The notes beneath the pieces were generated by a model. It saw only the letters and a list, made by a program, of their open reading frames with translations, did no database searches and was not told the origin of the DNA. Below are positions 9,175 through 16,965 of a stretch of 64,000 bases of DNA, piece by piece. Position 1 is the stretch's first letter. The number at the start of each line of letters is the position of its first letter. The position numbers and the translations under genes are program-made. Source of the DNA: Terribacillus aidingensis (GTDB lineage Bacteria; Bacillota; Bacilli; Bacillales; Amphibacillaceae); contig NZ_OBEK01000003.1 in assembly GCF_900215625.1 (NCBI RefSeq), forward strand, positions 248,001 to 312,000. The letters are read 5' to 3'.

Positions 9175-9686
9175 TGTTTCACCTTCTCTTGGTTGTGATA
9201 TTCGGCTAATTGGTGCGTTTTTTTCTTAACTGTCGCCTTCAAATCGAAGATAACGGCCAACATCTGATTAACCAAGTATCGCAAAGACTTATTTGTCATT
9301 AGATCAAGTTTCTTTTCTCTTTCCTCTACAGGCATGGCAGCCAGTCTGTTGTAATGAATTTTACTATTGAACCTAGAAGGCTGACCTTTCAAAAAACTTA
9401 CCACTTTGTCCGGATGTTGCATGCTAAGTGTTGTGGAATTTCTCTCTGAATCTACAAAGAGCCGAATAGTTTCATAGTCTTTAATTTCTTTTCCTTCAAA
9501 GAAGAGACGGGACCGACCAGGAACTAAGCCGTTAATCAAGATAACACCTTCATACTTCTCAGCAATTTCTGATTCTGCTGCAGGTTTATGTTTAGTTGCT
9601 TCTTCTAACTTTACAACCATTTCTGCTAAATCTGACTTTGTATACTGAGTACTTTCCAACTGTGCGATGCGATCTAATCTATTCAC
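9171..9686 (-). CDS. Phage early protein, unknown function
   Basis: 171 aa from GTG at 9686, preceded by AGGAGGGGAAACG; the longer reading frame would run back through the divergent promoter of the plus-strand gene and is rejected. Predicted alpha/beta with 'YEGVILINGLVPGRSRLFFEGKEI' and a helical C-terminus ('LVNQMLAVIFDLKATVKKKTHQLAEY'). No domain recognised. It overlaps the RuvC-like gene by 4 bp. Confidence 0.7.
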   Translation of the reverse strand: MNRLDRIAQLESTQYTKSDLAEMVVKLEEATKHKPAAESEIAEKYEGVILINGLVPGRSRLFFEGKEIKDYETIRLFVDSERNSTTLSMQHPDKVVSFLKGQPSRFNSKIHYNRLAAMPVEEREKKLDLMTNKSLRYLVNQMLAVIFDLKATVKKKTHQLAEYHNQEKVKQ

Positions 9687-9717
9687 TCCGTTTCCCCTCC
9701 TAAATTCTATGAATAAA

Positions 9718-9739
9718 GAACACTCGTTCGTGTTATAAT
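9718..9739 (+). promoter_or_regulatory. Plus-strand promoter with LexA-like operator
   Basis: GAAC-ACTC-GTTC (9718-9729) lies just upstream of an extended -10 (TGT-TATAAT, with TATAAT at 9734-9739). The Bacillus LexA/DinR consensus, from memory, is CGAACRNRYGTTYC; this site matches the outer half-sites with one deviation in the middle. It would make the following plus-strand gene SOS-inducible. Confidence 0.5.
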
Positions 9740-9761
9740 CTCCTAAAAAGGAGTGATAACA

Positions 9762-10124
9762 ATGGATAATCAAGTGAAGCTCGTTCTTGAGTACATCGGC
9801 TTGTCCCTTGCATGTAAGAACTTTGAGAATGACATAAAGCTATATGAGAAGTCTGAACTTCATGGAAAGCGTATCTACATAGCCAAAGCTGAATCTGTAA
9901 TTGAAACAATCAAGCAACATCAGGAGCAGCTTCGCCGTACAAACCGCCTTCACGTCAAAGTCATACATACTACAGATAATTCTCGCGATTACCAATGGCG
10001 TACCCGTTATGACAGCGGTACTGTTCGTTTAACTAGCCAGCAGTTGTATCGACTTACCGAGAAAGCATGTCGCTTATACTGGATAGACAAGAATATTGAA
10101 TTTGAGCTTAAGCCGTTTTATTAA
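9762..10124 (+). CDS. Plus-strand gene inside the early operon; possible SOS-induced factor
   Basis: 120 aa from ATG at 9762, after AAAAGGAG; an in-frame GTG at 9753 lies within the SD and is less likely. Basic, helical N-terminus ('LVLEYIGLSLACKNFENDIKLYEKSELHGKRIYIAKAESVIETIKQHQEQLRRTNRL') and a beta-rich C-terminus ('HVKVIHTTDNSRDYQWRTRYDSGTVRLTSQQLY'). No family recognised. It is the only plus-strand gene in the 12-kb minus-strand early operon and has its own promoter overlapping a LexA-like box. An antirepressor or inducer role is attractive because the CI-like repressor lacks a RecA-cleavable peptidase domain, but this is inference. Its end overlaps the dUTPase gene tail to tail by 4 bp. 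Confidence 0.72.
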   Translation: MDNQVKLVLEYIGLSLACKNFENDIKLYEKSELHGKRIYIAKAESVIETIKQHQEQLRRTNRLHVKVIHTTDNSRDYQWRTRYDSGTVRLTSQQLYRLTEKACRLYWIDKNIEFELKPFY

Positions 10125-10693
10125 TAACCGTTCGCTTGACGTTCGTAATTGACTTTATGCTTGGCGTTGTATGCTGCAGTAATGTCCTCTTCAGTAAAAC
10201 CGAGTAACAGTCCAATTTCAGTTAGTAGATCAGCCGCTTTCTCCAGGTATTCAATCGCTTTAATTTTCATTCGGATTGAACGAGATAGACTATAAGCATC
10301 TGCGGCTCCCCACATTGACGAAACGTTTAACATTAAGAGTCCGAAAGCGCGGGGAATTTCCAACATCGGTGTATTCGGCACTTCAATCAATTTCCAGTCA
10401 ACTCCGAGCTGATTCCCTACGGAAAGAAGGAAGTGGATGCAATCGACGTATTCTTCAAGAGTAGGGTTGTATTCTTTCCATTCTAATCCCATATCCTTAT
10501 GTGTCTTTATTCGTGGAGATTGATCTGTACTCCAATGTTTAAAGAAACGAACCTCATTAGCCAACTCTGCAACTTCCACCTGCAGGGCGAACATTGTATT
10601 CAACAACAAGTCTTGTCCTTCCAGTCCGCGCTTTTGTATGATGTGAGCGTCCAGCTGCGCTTGCTTTGGCGCTAATTCTACTAAGTTTATCAT
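10121..10693 (-). CDS. Dimeric all-alpha dUTPase-like nucleotide pyrophosphatase
   Basis: 190 aa. It shows the metal-binding helices of the type-2 dUTPase/MazG superfamily: 'LQVEVAELANE' (ExxxE near residue 38), 'FFKHW', and 'EEYVDCIHFLLSVGNQLG' (ExxD near residue 80). It would hydrolyse dUTP to dUMP to limit uracil in phage DNA. Phage dUTPases in Gram-positive bacteria sometimes also signal to island repressors; nothing here shows that. Confidence 0.82.
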   Translation of the reverse strand: MINLVELAPKQAQLDAHIIQKRGLEGQDLLLNTMFALQVEVAELANEVRFFKHWSTDQSPRIKTHKDMGLEWKEYNPTLEEYVDCIHFLLSVGNQLGVDWKLIEVPNTPMLEIPRAFGLLMLNVSSMWGAADAYSLSRSIRMKIKAIEYLEKAADLLTEIGLLLGFTEEDITAAYNAKHKVNYERQANGY

Positions 10694-10935
10694 TCCGATT
10701 CCTCCTCCGGCACTTTAACAGATACATCAGACTCAAAGGTTGCCACTACTTTAAGTACCCTGACCTTATTTGCTGGATAATCCCCACGTTTGATAATTTC
10801 AGTTGCTGCAGTTATTGCATTAACTTCACTATCTCGGTTGGTATAAACCACCCATTGATCGGGCTTAAAACCATTCGAAATAGCATCAGACAGAGTTTTG
10901 GCTGTCGGTTTCTTATTGACTTGAATTACATACAT
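10690..10935 (-). CDS. Small phage early protein
   Basis: 81 aa, hydrophilic, 'MYVIQVNKKPTAKTLSDAISNGFKPDQWVVYTNRDSEVNA...' with an acidic end 'VPEEESE'. It overlaps the dUTPase start by 4 bp (ATGA) and follows GGGGAGG. No function recognised. Confidence 0.65.
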   Translation of the reverse strand: MYVIQVNKKPTAKTLSDAISNGFKPDQWVVYTNRDSEVNAITAATEIIKRGDYPANKVRVLKVVATFESDVSVKVPEEESE

Positions 10936-11048
10936 CTTGTTTCCTCCCCATGATCCAGCTGCTCGTACTTGCGTATCTGGTTTTCTTTTTTAATTACGTA
11001 CACATATGCAGTAGCTGCGGCTGCGGCAATAATAATTAGTGATTTCAT
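10926..11048 (-). CDS. Small single-pass membrane protein
   Basis: 40 codons: 'MKSLIIIAAAAATAYVYVI' then a charged tail 'KKENQIRKYEQLDHGEE'. One N-terminal membrane helix. The start overlaps the stop of the preceding small zinc protein (ATGA), and the end overlaps the next gene by 10 bp, a compact phage arrangement. Function unknown. Confidence 0.55.
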   Translation of the reverse strand: MKSLIIIAAAAATAYVYVIKKENQIRKYEQLDHGEETRCM

Positions 11049-11155
11049 TCGCAATCCTCACAGCATCTTGGATAGCCACTTTCTTCGCCGTCTATTACAC
11101 CGCCACACGCTTCACACAGAACGCCTTCAATAATTAATTCAGCTGCTTCTCCCAT
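11045..11155 (-). CDS. Small zinc-binding protein (36 aa)
   Basis: 36 codons with Cys pairs 'LCEACGG' and 'RCCEDCE', a mini zinc-ribbon of the kind common in phage early operons. The stop overlaps the next start. The ribosome site is weak, but the position is tightly packed between the HNH gene and the membrane peptide gene. Confidence 0.55.
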   Translation of the reverse strand: MGEAAELIIEGVLCEACGGVIDGEESGYPRCCEDCE

Positions 11156-11157
11156 TG

Positions 11158-11751
11158 TTATTTCGTCCTTTCTGATATCTTTTGGTACAAATCCGCCATT
11201 ATTATGCCTGTCTTTGTAAGCTCTGCATTGTTGGAGAGCAAATCCTGTTTATTCAATGTAGCCAATTGTTTTCTTGATACAAGAAGTAAATTTTCAGCCA
11301 CGATATTTTCCTTGTTCTGATCTGCAAAAAGTATAACGTGGTTCGGCGGTATAGGGCCGTTGGCTTCTTCCCATACTATTTTGTGCTTATGTCTCCACCG
11401 CTTGTGCCACGGACCTTCATCATTTACTTTTACAAGGACGTAACCATAACAATCAGTACGCTCATAGCCTACAGGTTTGTAATTGTGCGCCTTCTGGCCT
11501 TTTTTGAAAGAAGTTTTATTTCCTCCCGAATTATATAAGCCCTTAGTCCCTTTATTTTTCGGGATATGCCCCTTGTTAAATGCAGTTGATATATTGCTGA
11601 CTAACCGATGATTCTTTTTGTAGTAGTGAATTTGCTGTTTGCTCACAGATAAATTGAATTTGTTATTCATTATTTCTGCCAGCTCTTTCGTTGTTCTTCC
11701 TTCAACGTGTTCAACAAGGAATTCATGCTGCTCTTTAGTAAATAGCCTCAT
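11158..11751 (-). CDS. Free-standing HNH endonuclease
   Basis: 197 aa. An N-terminal helix-turn-helix ('LFTKEQHEFLVEHVEGRTTKELAEIMNNKFNLSVSKQQIHYYKKNH') is followed by an HNH domain: 'RWRHKHKIVWEEANGPIPPNHVILFADQNKENIVAENLLLVS' (near residues 120-160), in which the first His, the PPNH and the N...N residues form the ββα-Me site. This matches homing-type endonucleases found loose in phage genomes. It may be a selfish element in the early operon. Confidence 0.82.
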   Translation of the reverse strand: MRLFTKEQHEFLVEHVEGRTTKELAEIMNNKFNLSVSKQQIHYYKKNHRLVSNISTAFNKGHIPKNKGTKGLYNSGGNKTSFKKGQKAHNYKPVGYERTDCYGYVLVKVNDEGPWHKRWRHKHKIVWEEANGPIPPNHVILFADQNKENIVAENLLLVSRKQLATLNKQDLLSNNAELTKTGIIMADLYQKISERTK

Positions 11752-11752
11752 A

Positions 11753-11986
11753 TTACTTTCCTTCTAGCATCTTGGGGACTGTTACATCTGCATTCATGCG
11801 GTCATCGGCTAACTTCTGCGCTTCTAGCACCAACGATCCATTTGAAATAATTCTTGCTGCAACATCGTTTATAGAGCGAGCTCTGTTAATTTCTTCTGAC
11901 AGTTTCTCTCCTATTAAATCCTCATCACTTAAACGCTCTAATTGAGCAAATAAATGATTGTTCAAGTCGCCAAGTGTATTTTTCAT
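11753..11986 (-). CDS. Small helical phage protein
   Basis: 77 aa: 'MKNTLGDLNNHLFAQLERLSDEDLIGEKLSEEINRARSINDVAARIISNGSLVLEAQKLADDRMN...'. It lies between dnaB and the HNH gene with good spacing (GGAGGAGC upstream). Proteins of this type are common next to phage replication genes; the function is not known to me. Confidence 0.65.
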   Translation of the reverse strand: MKNTLGDLNNHLFAQLERLSDEDLIGEKLSEEINRARSINDVAARIISNGSLVLEAQKLADDRMNADVTVPKMLEGK

Positions 11987-12000
11987 TTTACAAGCTCCTC

Positions 12001-13290
12001 CTATCGTCTCTTATCCAGCTCTGCAAACTGCTGCTTCCAACCTCGGAAGAGTAACCGAAACTCATTTATGCCGGTATCGCGACCTTTGGCAAAAAGTTGC
12101 TGGATGACCTTGCCTTCCTGGACTCTGTCTTCTGGATCGTGCCAAAGGAACTCCACCACATCGGCGTCTTGCTCGATTGAAGATGATTCTTTCAGGTCGG
12201 CCAATGTCGGCTTTCGTGCAAACTTATCGCTTTCCCTGTTCATCTGAGACAACATCATGAAGCAGCATTTCAATTCTCTGGCGATTGACTTTGCTGTTGT
12301 TGTTACATTACCTATGGCAGTTGCACGGTTTTCGTTACCATGTTGAGGTATTTTCATAATCTGCAGATAATCCACTACAACCATTCCCAAGTCTCCATAT
12401 TTTCGTTTGTAACGACGTGCGGTTGCCCTTACTTCCTCAATGGTGATGCCCGCGCTATCCTGTATGAAGATTGGTAGTTTCTCAAGTTTCTTATACTCTT
12501 CTTCAACGATGCCGTACTGCTCAGGTGTAAGGTCTTTGTTCTTAATTCGATTGTAAGGTATGCCACTCATATTAGAAATAAGACGATCTGTCAGCTGTGT
12601 GTCGTCCATCTCTTGCGAGAATACAAGGACTGGAGCGGTCTGTGCTACGCCATGGATACGCTGTAAGGCTAATGCTGTTTTACCTACTGATGGTCTTCCG
12701 GCTGATATGAAAAGCCATCCCCGCCAAACTCCGTGCGCCCAGTCGTCAAATTGTGGAAAACCTGTCTCGATGTACTCCACGTTTTTGGAAATGATGTGAG
12801 CAAAATATTTCTGTCTGTTATCAGCAAAGCTCTTCATTTTCCCTGAATCACTAGGACGAATTTCCGTCACCTTCGCTTCAACTGCTGCAAAGTATTCTTC
12901 GTCAGTTTCAAAATCCTCGCGAGCCAGTTGCTGAATCTGCTTTCCTATATCCGAGCCCCTTCGGCGCAAAGCATGAGAACGGATGATATTAGCGTGATAA
13001 ACTACATTGGCTGTTGTCGGGCATGAATCAGATAATTTGAGCAAGTAGGTTGAGGTAATCTCATGATCTTTTTTAGCTCTCACGTAAACCTTCATCACAC
13101 TTACAAAATCGATTGGTTGCTGCTTGTCTTCCAAATAACGCATCGCTTTATAGATGTCCGCATGTACCGGGTTTTTAAAGTCTCTTGCCTCAAGGAAACT
13201 GATATCATCCAAGACCTCAGCATCAAGGAATACAGCTCCCAGGACAGATTGCTCTGCTGATAGTTCTACATCAATTCCATTTGAAGTCAT
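12001..13290 (-). CDS. Replicative DNA helicase, DnaB family
   Basis: 429 aa from ATG at 13290 (a second ATG 9 bp upstream sits on the SD). The N-terminal DnaB interaction domain ('ELSAEQSVLGAVFLDAEVLDDI') is followed by a RecA-type ATPase core: Walker A 'GRPSVGKTALALQ', Walker B 'MVVVDYLQIM', then 'LSQMNRESD' and 'ESSSIEQDADVVEFLW'. It unwinds phage DNA at the fork, probably loaded by the initiator encoded just upstream, whose gene it overlaps. Length is a little shorter than host DnaB, as usual for phage copies. Confidence 0.93.
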   Translation of the reverse strand: MTSNGIDVELSAEQSVLGAVFLDAEVLDDISFLEARDFKNPVHADIYKAMRYLEDKQQPIDFVSVMKVYVRAKKDHEITSTYLLKLSDSCPTTANVVYHANIIRSHALRRRGSDIGKQIQQLAREDFETDEEYFAAVEAKVTEIRPSDSGKMKSFADNRQKYFAHIISKNVEYIETGFPQFDDWAHGVWRGWLFISAGRPSVGKTALALQRIHGVAQTAPVLVFSQEMDDTQLTDRLISNMSGIPYNRIKNKDLTPEQYGIVEEEYKKLEKLPIFIQDSAGITIEEVRATARRYKRKYGDLGMVVVDYLQIMKIPQHGNENRATAIGNVTTTAKSIARELKCCFMMLSQMNRESDKFARKPTLADLKESSSIEQDADVVEFLWHDPEDRVQEGKVIQQLFAKGRDTGINEFRLLFRGWKQQFAELDKRR

Positions 13291-14059
13291 TCGGGTCATT
13301 CCCTTCGTTTATCCATTTTTGAAGCGCGATTTCTGGATCACGCGGATCAGCTTTTCTAGCTGCAGGCTGCGACTTCTTCTGGTCAGCATTCATCTTAATC
13401 GCCAACTCCGGAAACTTATCTTTGAGTTTTCTAGCTGAAAGAATATTTGTCTGCCAGAAAGAATCTTCTGTAACCCAATTCATCACTTCTAAGACCTTGC
13501 GCTTATCAACGCCTTTTAATTCCACCAGCTTTCGCATATCATCTGCCCAAGTCTGCATGTTCGATTTCCGCAGCAGGTGAGCAATGCCAGCTTCTTCTAC
13601 GACCTTCTCAACTCGTTTGAAGAAATATATGGCCATTTTGTAATACTGATTATCTTCGCTGTATTTCTGCTTTTTAGCAGGGTGCCTCTTATCTGCAGCT
13701 GCCTTGTCTTTATTAGGTGCCACCTTTACTTCCCCCTTACTTGGCTCTCTGTCCAGCCATGATGTGTAATCCTTGTTAAATCCAATGTGTCTACCTTTGC
13801 TGTTGGCTTCACCGGTGATTACTATGTTTCTAGCAATCAGTACATCTAATTCTCTGCTAACCTGCGTTCTGCCAGCATCGGTATGTTCGGCTAAAAACCT
13901 CACTGACATGGGATACATCTTCCTTTGGAAACCGTAGGTGTATCGCCAAATCACGATTACCAAACGGAATTGAGTACCGTTCAAATTTACTTTGGCAATC
14001 TCTTGCATGATTTCGTTGGCAATACCGGTATAGCCATTTTCTCTTTGTGGTTTTGCCAT
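13271..14059 (-). CDS. Phage replication initiator (replication protein O-like)
   Basis: 262 aa. The N-terminus 'ENGYTGIANEIMQEIAKVNLNGTQFRLVIVIWRYTYGFQRK' is the winged-helix phage replication O/organiser domain, followed by 'AGRTQVSRELDVLIARNIV'. The central linker is Lys/Ala-rich and the C-terminus helical, likely binding the DnaB helicase encoded next. In lambda-like phages the origin lies inside this gene; I looked for direct repeats here and saw none, while a palindromic repeat array sits at 48074-48172. Confidence 0.83.
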   Translation of the reverse strand: MAKPQRENGYTGIANEIMQEIAKVNLNGTQFRLVIVIWRYTYGFQRKMYPMSVRFLAEHTDAGRTQVSRELDVLIARNIVITGEANSKGRHIGFNKDYTSWLDREPSKGEVKVAPNKDKAAADKRHPAKKQKYSEDNQYYKMAIYFFKRVEKVVEEAGIAHLLRKSNMQTWADDMRKLVELKGVDKRKVLEVMNWVTEDSFWQTNILSARKLKDKFPELAIKMNADQKKSQPAARKADPRDPEIALQKWINEGNDPNDFKWN

Positions 14060-14073
14060 GCCATATCATCCGT

Positions 14074-14412
14074 TCATTGTTGTTGAAAGTGTTTGGTGAT
14101 CACTCCGGCAAACTGCTCAATATCCTTGCGCTCATCATCCACGTATGGCTTGGCCACCCATATTTCAATAACATTAGCCAAATCTTTTTTATCTTCAATA
14201 CGTGGCTCGTAACCGTACAGAACTGCTTGCATGTATTTTTCAGGCTCTTTAATTGCATATTTCCTTAGCGTTTCGGCTGCCGTTCCTTTTACTTCAGAGA
14301 AGGGCAAAGCCATAAACTGGAGCGCCTGCGTTTTAGATGAAGCCTTATCCCAAACTAACTTGTGTAAGTCCAACGCCTGGGATACTTGCTTCGGTACGAT
14401 TGCTTTTTCCAT
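14074..14412 (-). CDS. Phage early protein, weakly DUF1642-like
   Basis: 112 aa: 'MEKAIVPKQVSQALDLHKLVWDKASSKTQALQFMALPF...EPEKYMQAVLYGYEPRIE...IEIWVAKPYVDDERKDIEQFAGVITKHFQQQ'. It sits directly downstream of the MBL gene (1-bp gap). The 'KYMQAVLYGYE' part recalls DUF1642-type phage proteins, but I would not name it firmly. Confidence 0.6.
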   Translation of the reverse strand: MEKAIVPKQVSQALDLHKLVWDKASSKTQALQFMALPFSEVKGTAAETLRKYAIKEPEKYMQAVLYGYEPRIEDKKDLANVIEIWVAKPYVDDERKDIEQFAGVITKHFQQQ

Positions 14413-15168
14413 TTAGAACACCTCAATCTCATAATGTTTGTCTTGCTTGAAACCCTTCTTCATCAGCTGCCGCACTGTTGTCATTAAAGCCAGTGAAGGC
14501 ATATTGTTGTTGCTGCTCAAGTGAGTAAGATAAATCTTTTCTCCCTCGCCCTGCACCAACTGTGCCAGTGCTTCTGCGGTTTGCATATTGCTCAAGTGAC
14601 CGACCTGCGAGACAATACGTGCTTTGACTGAATTCGGGTAGTCGGAATGCTCGACCATGACTGGATCGTGATTGCTTTCGATGATGTACACTTGGCTGTT
14701 TTTCATTGCTTCGAGCATGTCGGCATCTACATGGCCAGTGTCTAGGCAGATTGAAACCTTATGATTTTCCGTACAAACTGCATATCCTCTCGGGTCGTAT
14801 GCATCGTGGTGCGTTTTGAATGGCTCTATCTCAAACCAATCGCCGTAGCCTTCTTGGTCAAACAGGATGCTTTCTGAGTAGACAGGATGCTGCAGCTCCT
14901 CCGGTACATTCTTAATCGATTTCCATTCCTCTTCACCGGCATATACGGGAATATGATACTTCTCCGCAATCGGCAGCCCTTTGATGTGATCGTTATGGGC
15001 GTGAGTGACAAATATAGCCAAAATGTTGCCTGGTTCGATGCCACATTCCATCAGGCGCTTCTCTATCTTTGTTTTGGCAATACCGCAATCTACTAGAATG
15101 GTAGAGTTACCAGCTGTAAGTGCTATGCAGTTGCCGGAAGATCCGGATGCTAGGATGTCTACTTTCAT
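14413..15168 (-). CDS. Metallo-beta-lactamase-fold nuclease (YycJ/WalJ-like)
   Basis: 251 aa. It has all the MBL metal motifs: 'THAHNDHIKG' (HxHxDH, near residue 55), later His in 'KTHHDAYDPRGY', Asp in 'SICLDTGHV', and His in 'IYLTHLSSNN'. The overall sequence is close to the YycJ-type proteins, which act as 5' exonucleases in mismatch repair. Its gene follows RecT in the same operon, and no RecE, lambda-exonuclease or YqaJ-type nuclease is visible, so this enzyme may supply the end-processing activity. That pairing is inference. Confidence 0.85.
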   Translation of the reverse strand: MKVDILASGSSGNCIALTAGNSTILVDCGIAKTKIEKRLMECGIEPGNILAIFVTHAHNDHIKGLPIAEKYHIPVYAGEEEWKSIKNVPEELQHPVYSESILFDQEGYGDWFEIEPFKTHHDAYDPRGYAVCTENHKVSICLDTGHVDADMLEAMKNSQVYIIESNHDPVMVEHSDYPNSVKARIVSQVGHLSNMQTAEALAQLVQGEGEKIYLTHLSSNNNMPSLALMTTVRQLMKKGFKQDKHYEIEVF

Positions 15169-15431
15169 TAAACAAGCTCCTCGCTAAATTGCTTGTTATA
15201 CAATTCAATATCGTCGTCAGTTACAAACCCTATTGCGATTAACAAGTCTAGATATCCAACACTTAAACCCTTCGCCAGTGCTCTGACAGTGGAATAAGTG
15301 GGAACACCAGTCCTACCGTTCTCAAGCTGAGAAATGTAAGGGTGAGAAACCCCTGATCTTCTAGCTAACTCTCTAAGTGATAACTTTTTGGATTCTCTTT
15401 CTTTTTTGAGTACAGAGCCGACGTCGCTCAT
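15168..15431 (-). CDS. XRE family HTH regulator in the early operon
   Basis: 87 aa from ATG at 15431, preceded by GGAGGAG. The HTH is 'LKKERESKKLSLRELARRSGVSHPYISQLENGRTGVPTYSTVRALAKGLSVGYLDLL' (residues 8-64). It overlaps the zinc-ribbon gene by 59 bp and shares a base with the MBL gene start. Being on the lytic strand, it may be a second-stage regulator rather than a lysogeny repressor. Confidence 0.8.
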   Translation of the reverse strand: MSDVGSVLKKERESKKLSLRELARRSGVSHPYISQLENGRTGVPTYSTVRALAKGLSVGYLDLLIAIGFVTDDDIELYNKQFSEELV

Positions 15432-15588
15432 AATTCTCCTCCAATGTTTCCTGGCACCGCGGGCAGATTCGGTACCCGCGGCTATAAGCTTCTTTACCAG
15501 GATTAATTTCATTTCCGCAAATCTCGCAGTCAAGATCTTTCTCGATTACCTGCACCCTCGGTTTGTGTTTCCGATAAGGGTTATACAT
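15373..15588 (-). CDS. Small zinc-ribbon protein
   Basis: 71 aa with two CxxC knuckles, 'LDCEICGNEI' and 'RICPRCQETL', inside a basic protein. It begins 3 bp after the recT stop and overlaps the downstream XRE gene by 59 bp in another frame, long for coupling, but both have coherent domains. Function unknown; nucleic-acid or protein binding is likely. Confidence 0.65.
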   Translation of the reverse strand: MYNPYRKHKPRVQVIEKDLDCEICGNEINPGKEAYSRGYRICPRCQETLEENYERRRLCTQKRKRIQKVIT

Positions 15589-15591
15589 GGC

Positions 15592-16500
15592 TTAGTCCAA
15601 CGCGTCATCGTCGGATGCTTGGGCTTGCTGCATTTCCAAGTTCATTTCAAGCACTTGAATGATGGCGACCAATCCTTGCTGTGTTTTAGGATTCGCTTTT
15701 GGAGCATGCAACTTAAGATACTCTTGTACGCCCTCATTCGTCGTGATACCTAGCTGCGTGAACAGTGATTTCATCTGAGACTTAAGCTCGTCTGTCTTGG
15801 ATGGCTTCTGTTCTGGTTCTTGATTAGGCTTGGATTCCTCGCCATCGATAATGTCATCGTCATTTGGTGTAACATCTCTTCGAGGTCGCTGCTGCGGTGA
15901 CTCCGGTTCGCCTTCATTACCTTGTGGGATAGTCACATCATCAAATTCAAGACCGTATTGGCGTTTTAACGCCCGCTGCTGCACATGCTTACCGAACATG
16001 TCGCTTGTCCACTTCTTCCAGTTTTCCTTGTTCTGGCCGGTGAACATATGGGAGACTTCATCGATGTCCATAAACACAGTGACGGGGCGATGACCTTCGC
16101 GATAAGCAATGCTATAAGCACCAATTACTTTGCCACGCGGAAAGGCGATTTCATGCGTGACCACTTCAAGCTCTTTTGTTTCTTTGTTCATTGCCACTTT
16201 GAATTCATCATTTTCATGGACCATCTGTGTATCCGGTGGCTGAAAGCCTTCCTGCTCACGCGCTTTGGATAGGTACGCTTCTGCAGCAAACTGGATTCGA
16301 GCTGTGTTGCCGTACTTGATAAAGAAGATTTCATTCTTGAATGGATCCAGACCGTAAGATGCTGCTTTATGTGCAAACAGCAAGAACTCCTGATTAGTTG
16401 CTGTTGGTGCGAATGAGTTACGGATTACCTCGATTACTTCCGGCTTGAAAGCCTCTGTGATTTCCGGTGTAAGGGATAGTTGATTTTGATTATTTGCCAT
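15592..16500 (-). CDS. recT: RecT/Bet family single-strand annealing protein
   Basis: 302 aa from ATG at 16500 (AGGAGGAAACAACAC before it). The RecT/Bet core is clear: 'FLLFAHKAASYGLDPFKNEIFFIKYG' and 'GKVIGAYSIAYREGHRPVTVFMDIDEVSHM'. The C-terminal 90 residues are a charged linker and a helical end finishing in 'SDDDALD'. It anneals complementary strands in phage recombination and replication repair. The gene lies downstream of an SbcC-like ATPase and upstream of the MBL nuclease, forming a recombination module. Confidence 0.9.
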   Translation of the reverse strand: MANNQNQLSLTPEITEAFKPEVIEVIRNSFAPTATNQEFLLFAHKAASYGLDPFKNEIFFIKYGNTARIQFAAEAYLSKAREQEGFQPPDTQMVHENDEFKVAMNKETKELEVVTHEIAFPRGKVIGAYSIAYREGHRPVTVFMDIDEVSHMFTGQNKENWKKWTSDMFGKHVQQRALKRQYGLEFDDVTIPQGNEGEPESPQQRPRRDVTPNDDDIIDGEESKPNQEPEQKPSKTDELKSQMKSLFTQLGITTNEGVQEYLKLHAPKANPKTQQGLVAIIQVLEMNLEMQQAQASDDDALD

Positions 16501-16669
16501 GTGTTGTTTCCTCCTGTTTTTCATTAATATCTAAATAGTCAAGCTGGCGAATGTCATTTACTATGCAAACCCCTTTGTTAATTAGCTTGCGGCCCTCATC
16601 AGCATCTTTTGCGCGGACAGTTATTTGTTTGGTAATTACAATGCGTTGTTCTGCTAAGTATTCCGGCAT
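16490..16669 (-). CDS. Small phage protein between recT and the gene upstream
   Basis: 59 codons: 'MPEYLAEQRIVITKQITVRAKDADEGRKLINKG...'. It starts on the TAATG overlap with the upstream gene and ends 11 bp inside recT, so it is tightly coupled. It fills what would otherwise be a 170-bp gap in the operon. No domain recognised. Confidence 0.6.
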   Translation of the reverse strand: MPEYLAEQRIVITKQITVRAKDADEGRKLINKGVCIVNDIRQLDYLDINEKQEETTHGK

Positions 16670-16965
16670 TAGTCATCGCCCCCAGCTAATTCCTGCAGCT
16701 CCTTGCTAAGATTAAAAATGGCAACTTTAAGATTACTTTTCTGTTCAGCTAGCTTCGCTGTCAGGATTGGAGAAAGAAGATCTGTTACATATTTTTTATC
16801 AATTCCGAGTTCAGATAGATCCAACGCATAACGCTGACTTCTGTGATTACTTCCTACAGAAGCAACAGTCACATCATCAATACCGCATTCCTCCATGCGC
16901 TCAATGTCTTCAATCTGGCCGTTAAACTTCCGGATTTTTTGAAGGATGTCATGAATCTTTTCCAT
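16669..16965 (-). CDS. Small helical phage protein
   Basis: 98 aa, helix-rich: 'MEKIHDILQKIRKFNGQIEDIERMEECG...' and a C-terminal 'ILTAKLAEQKSNLKVAIFNLSKELQEL' coiled-coil-like helix. It starts within the stop codon of the ATPase gene (1-bp overlap). The association suggests it works with the ATPase, but no function is known to me. Confidence 0.65.
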   Translation of the reverse strand: MEKIHDILQKIRKFNGQIEDIERMEECGIDDVTVASVGSNHRSQRYALDLSELGIDKKYVTDLLSPILTAKLAEQKSNLKVAIFNLSKELQELAGGDD

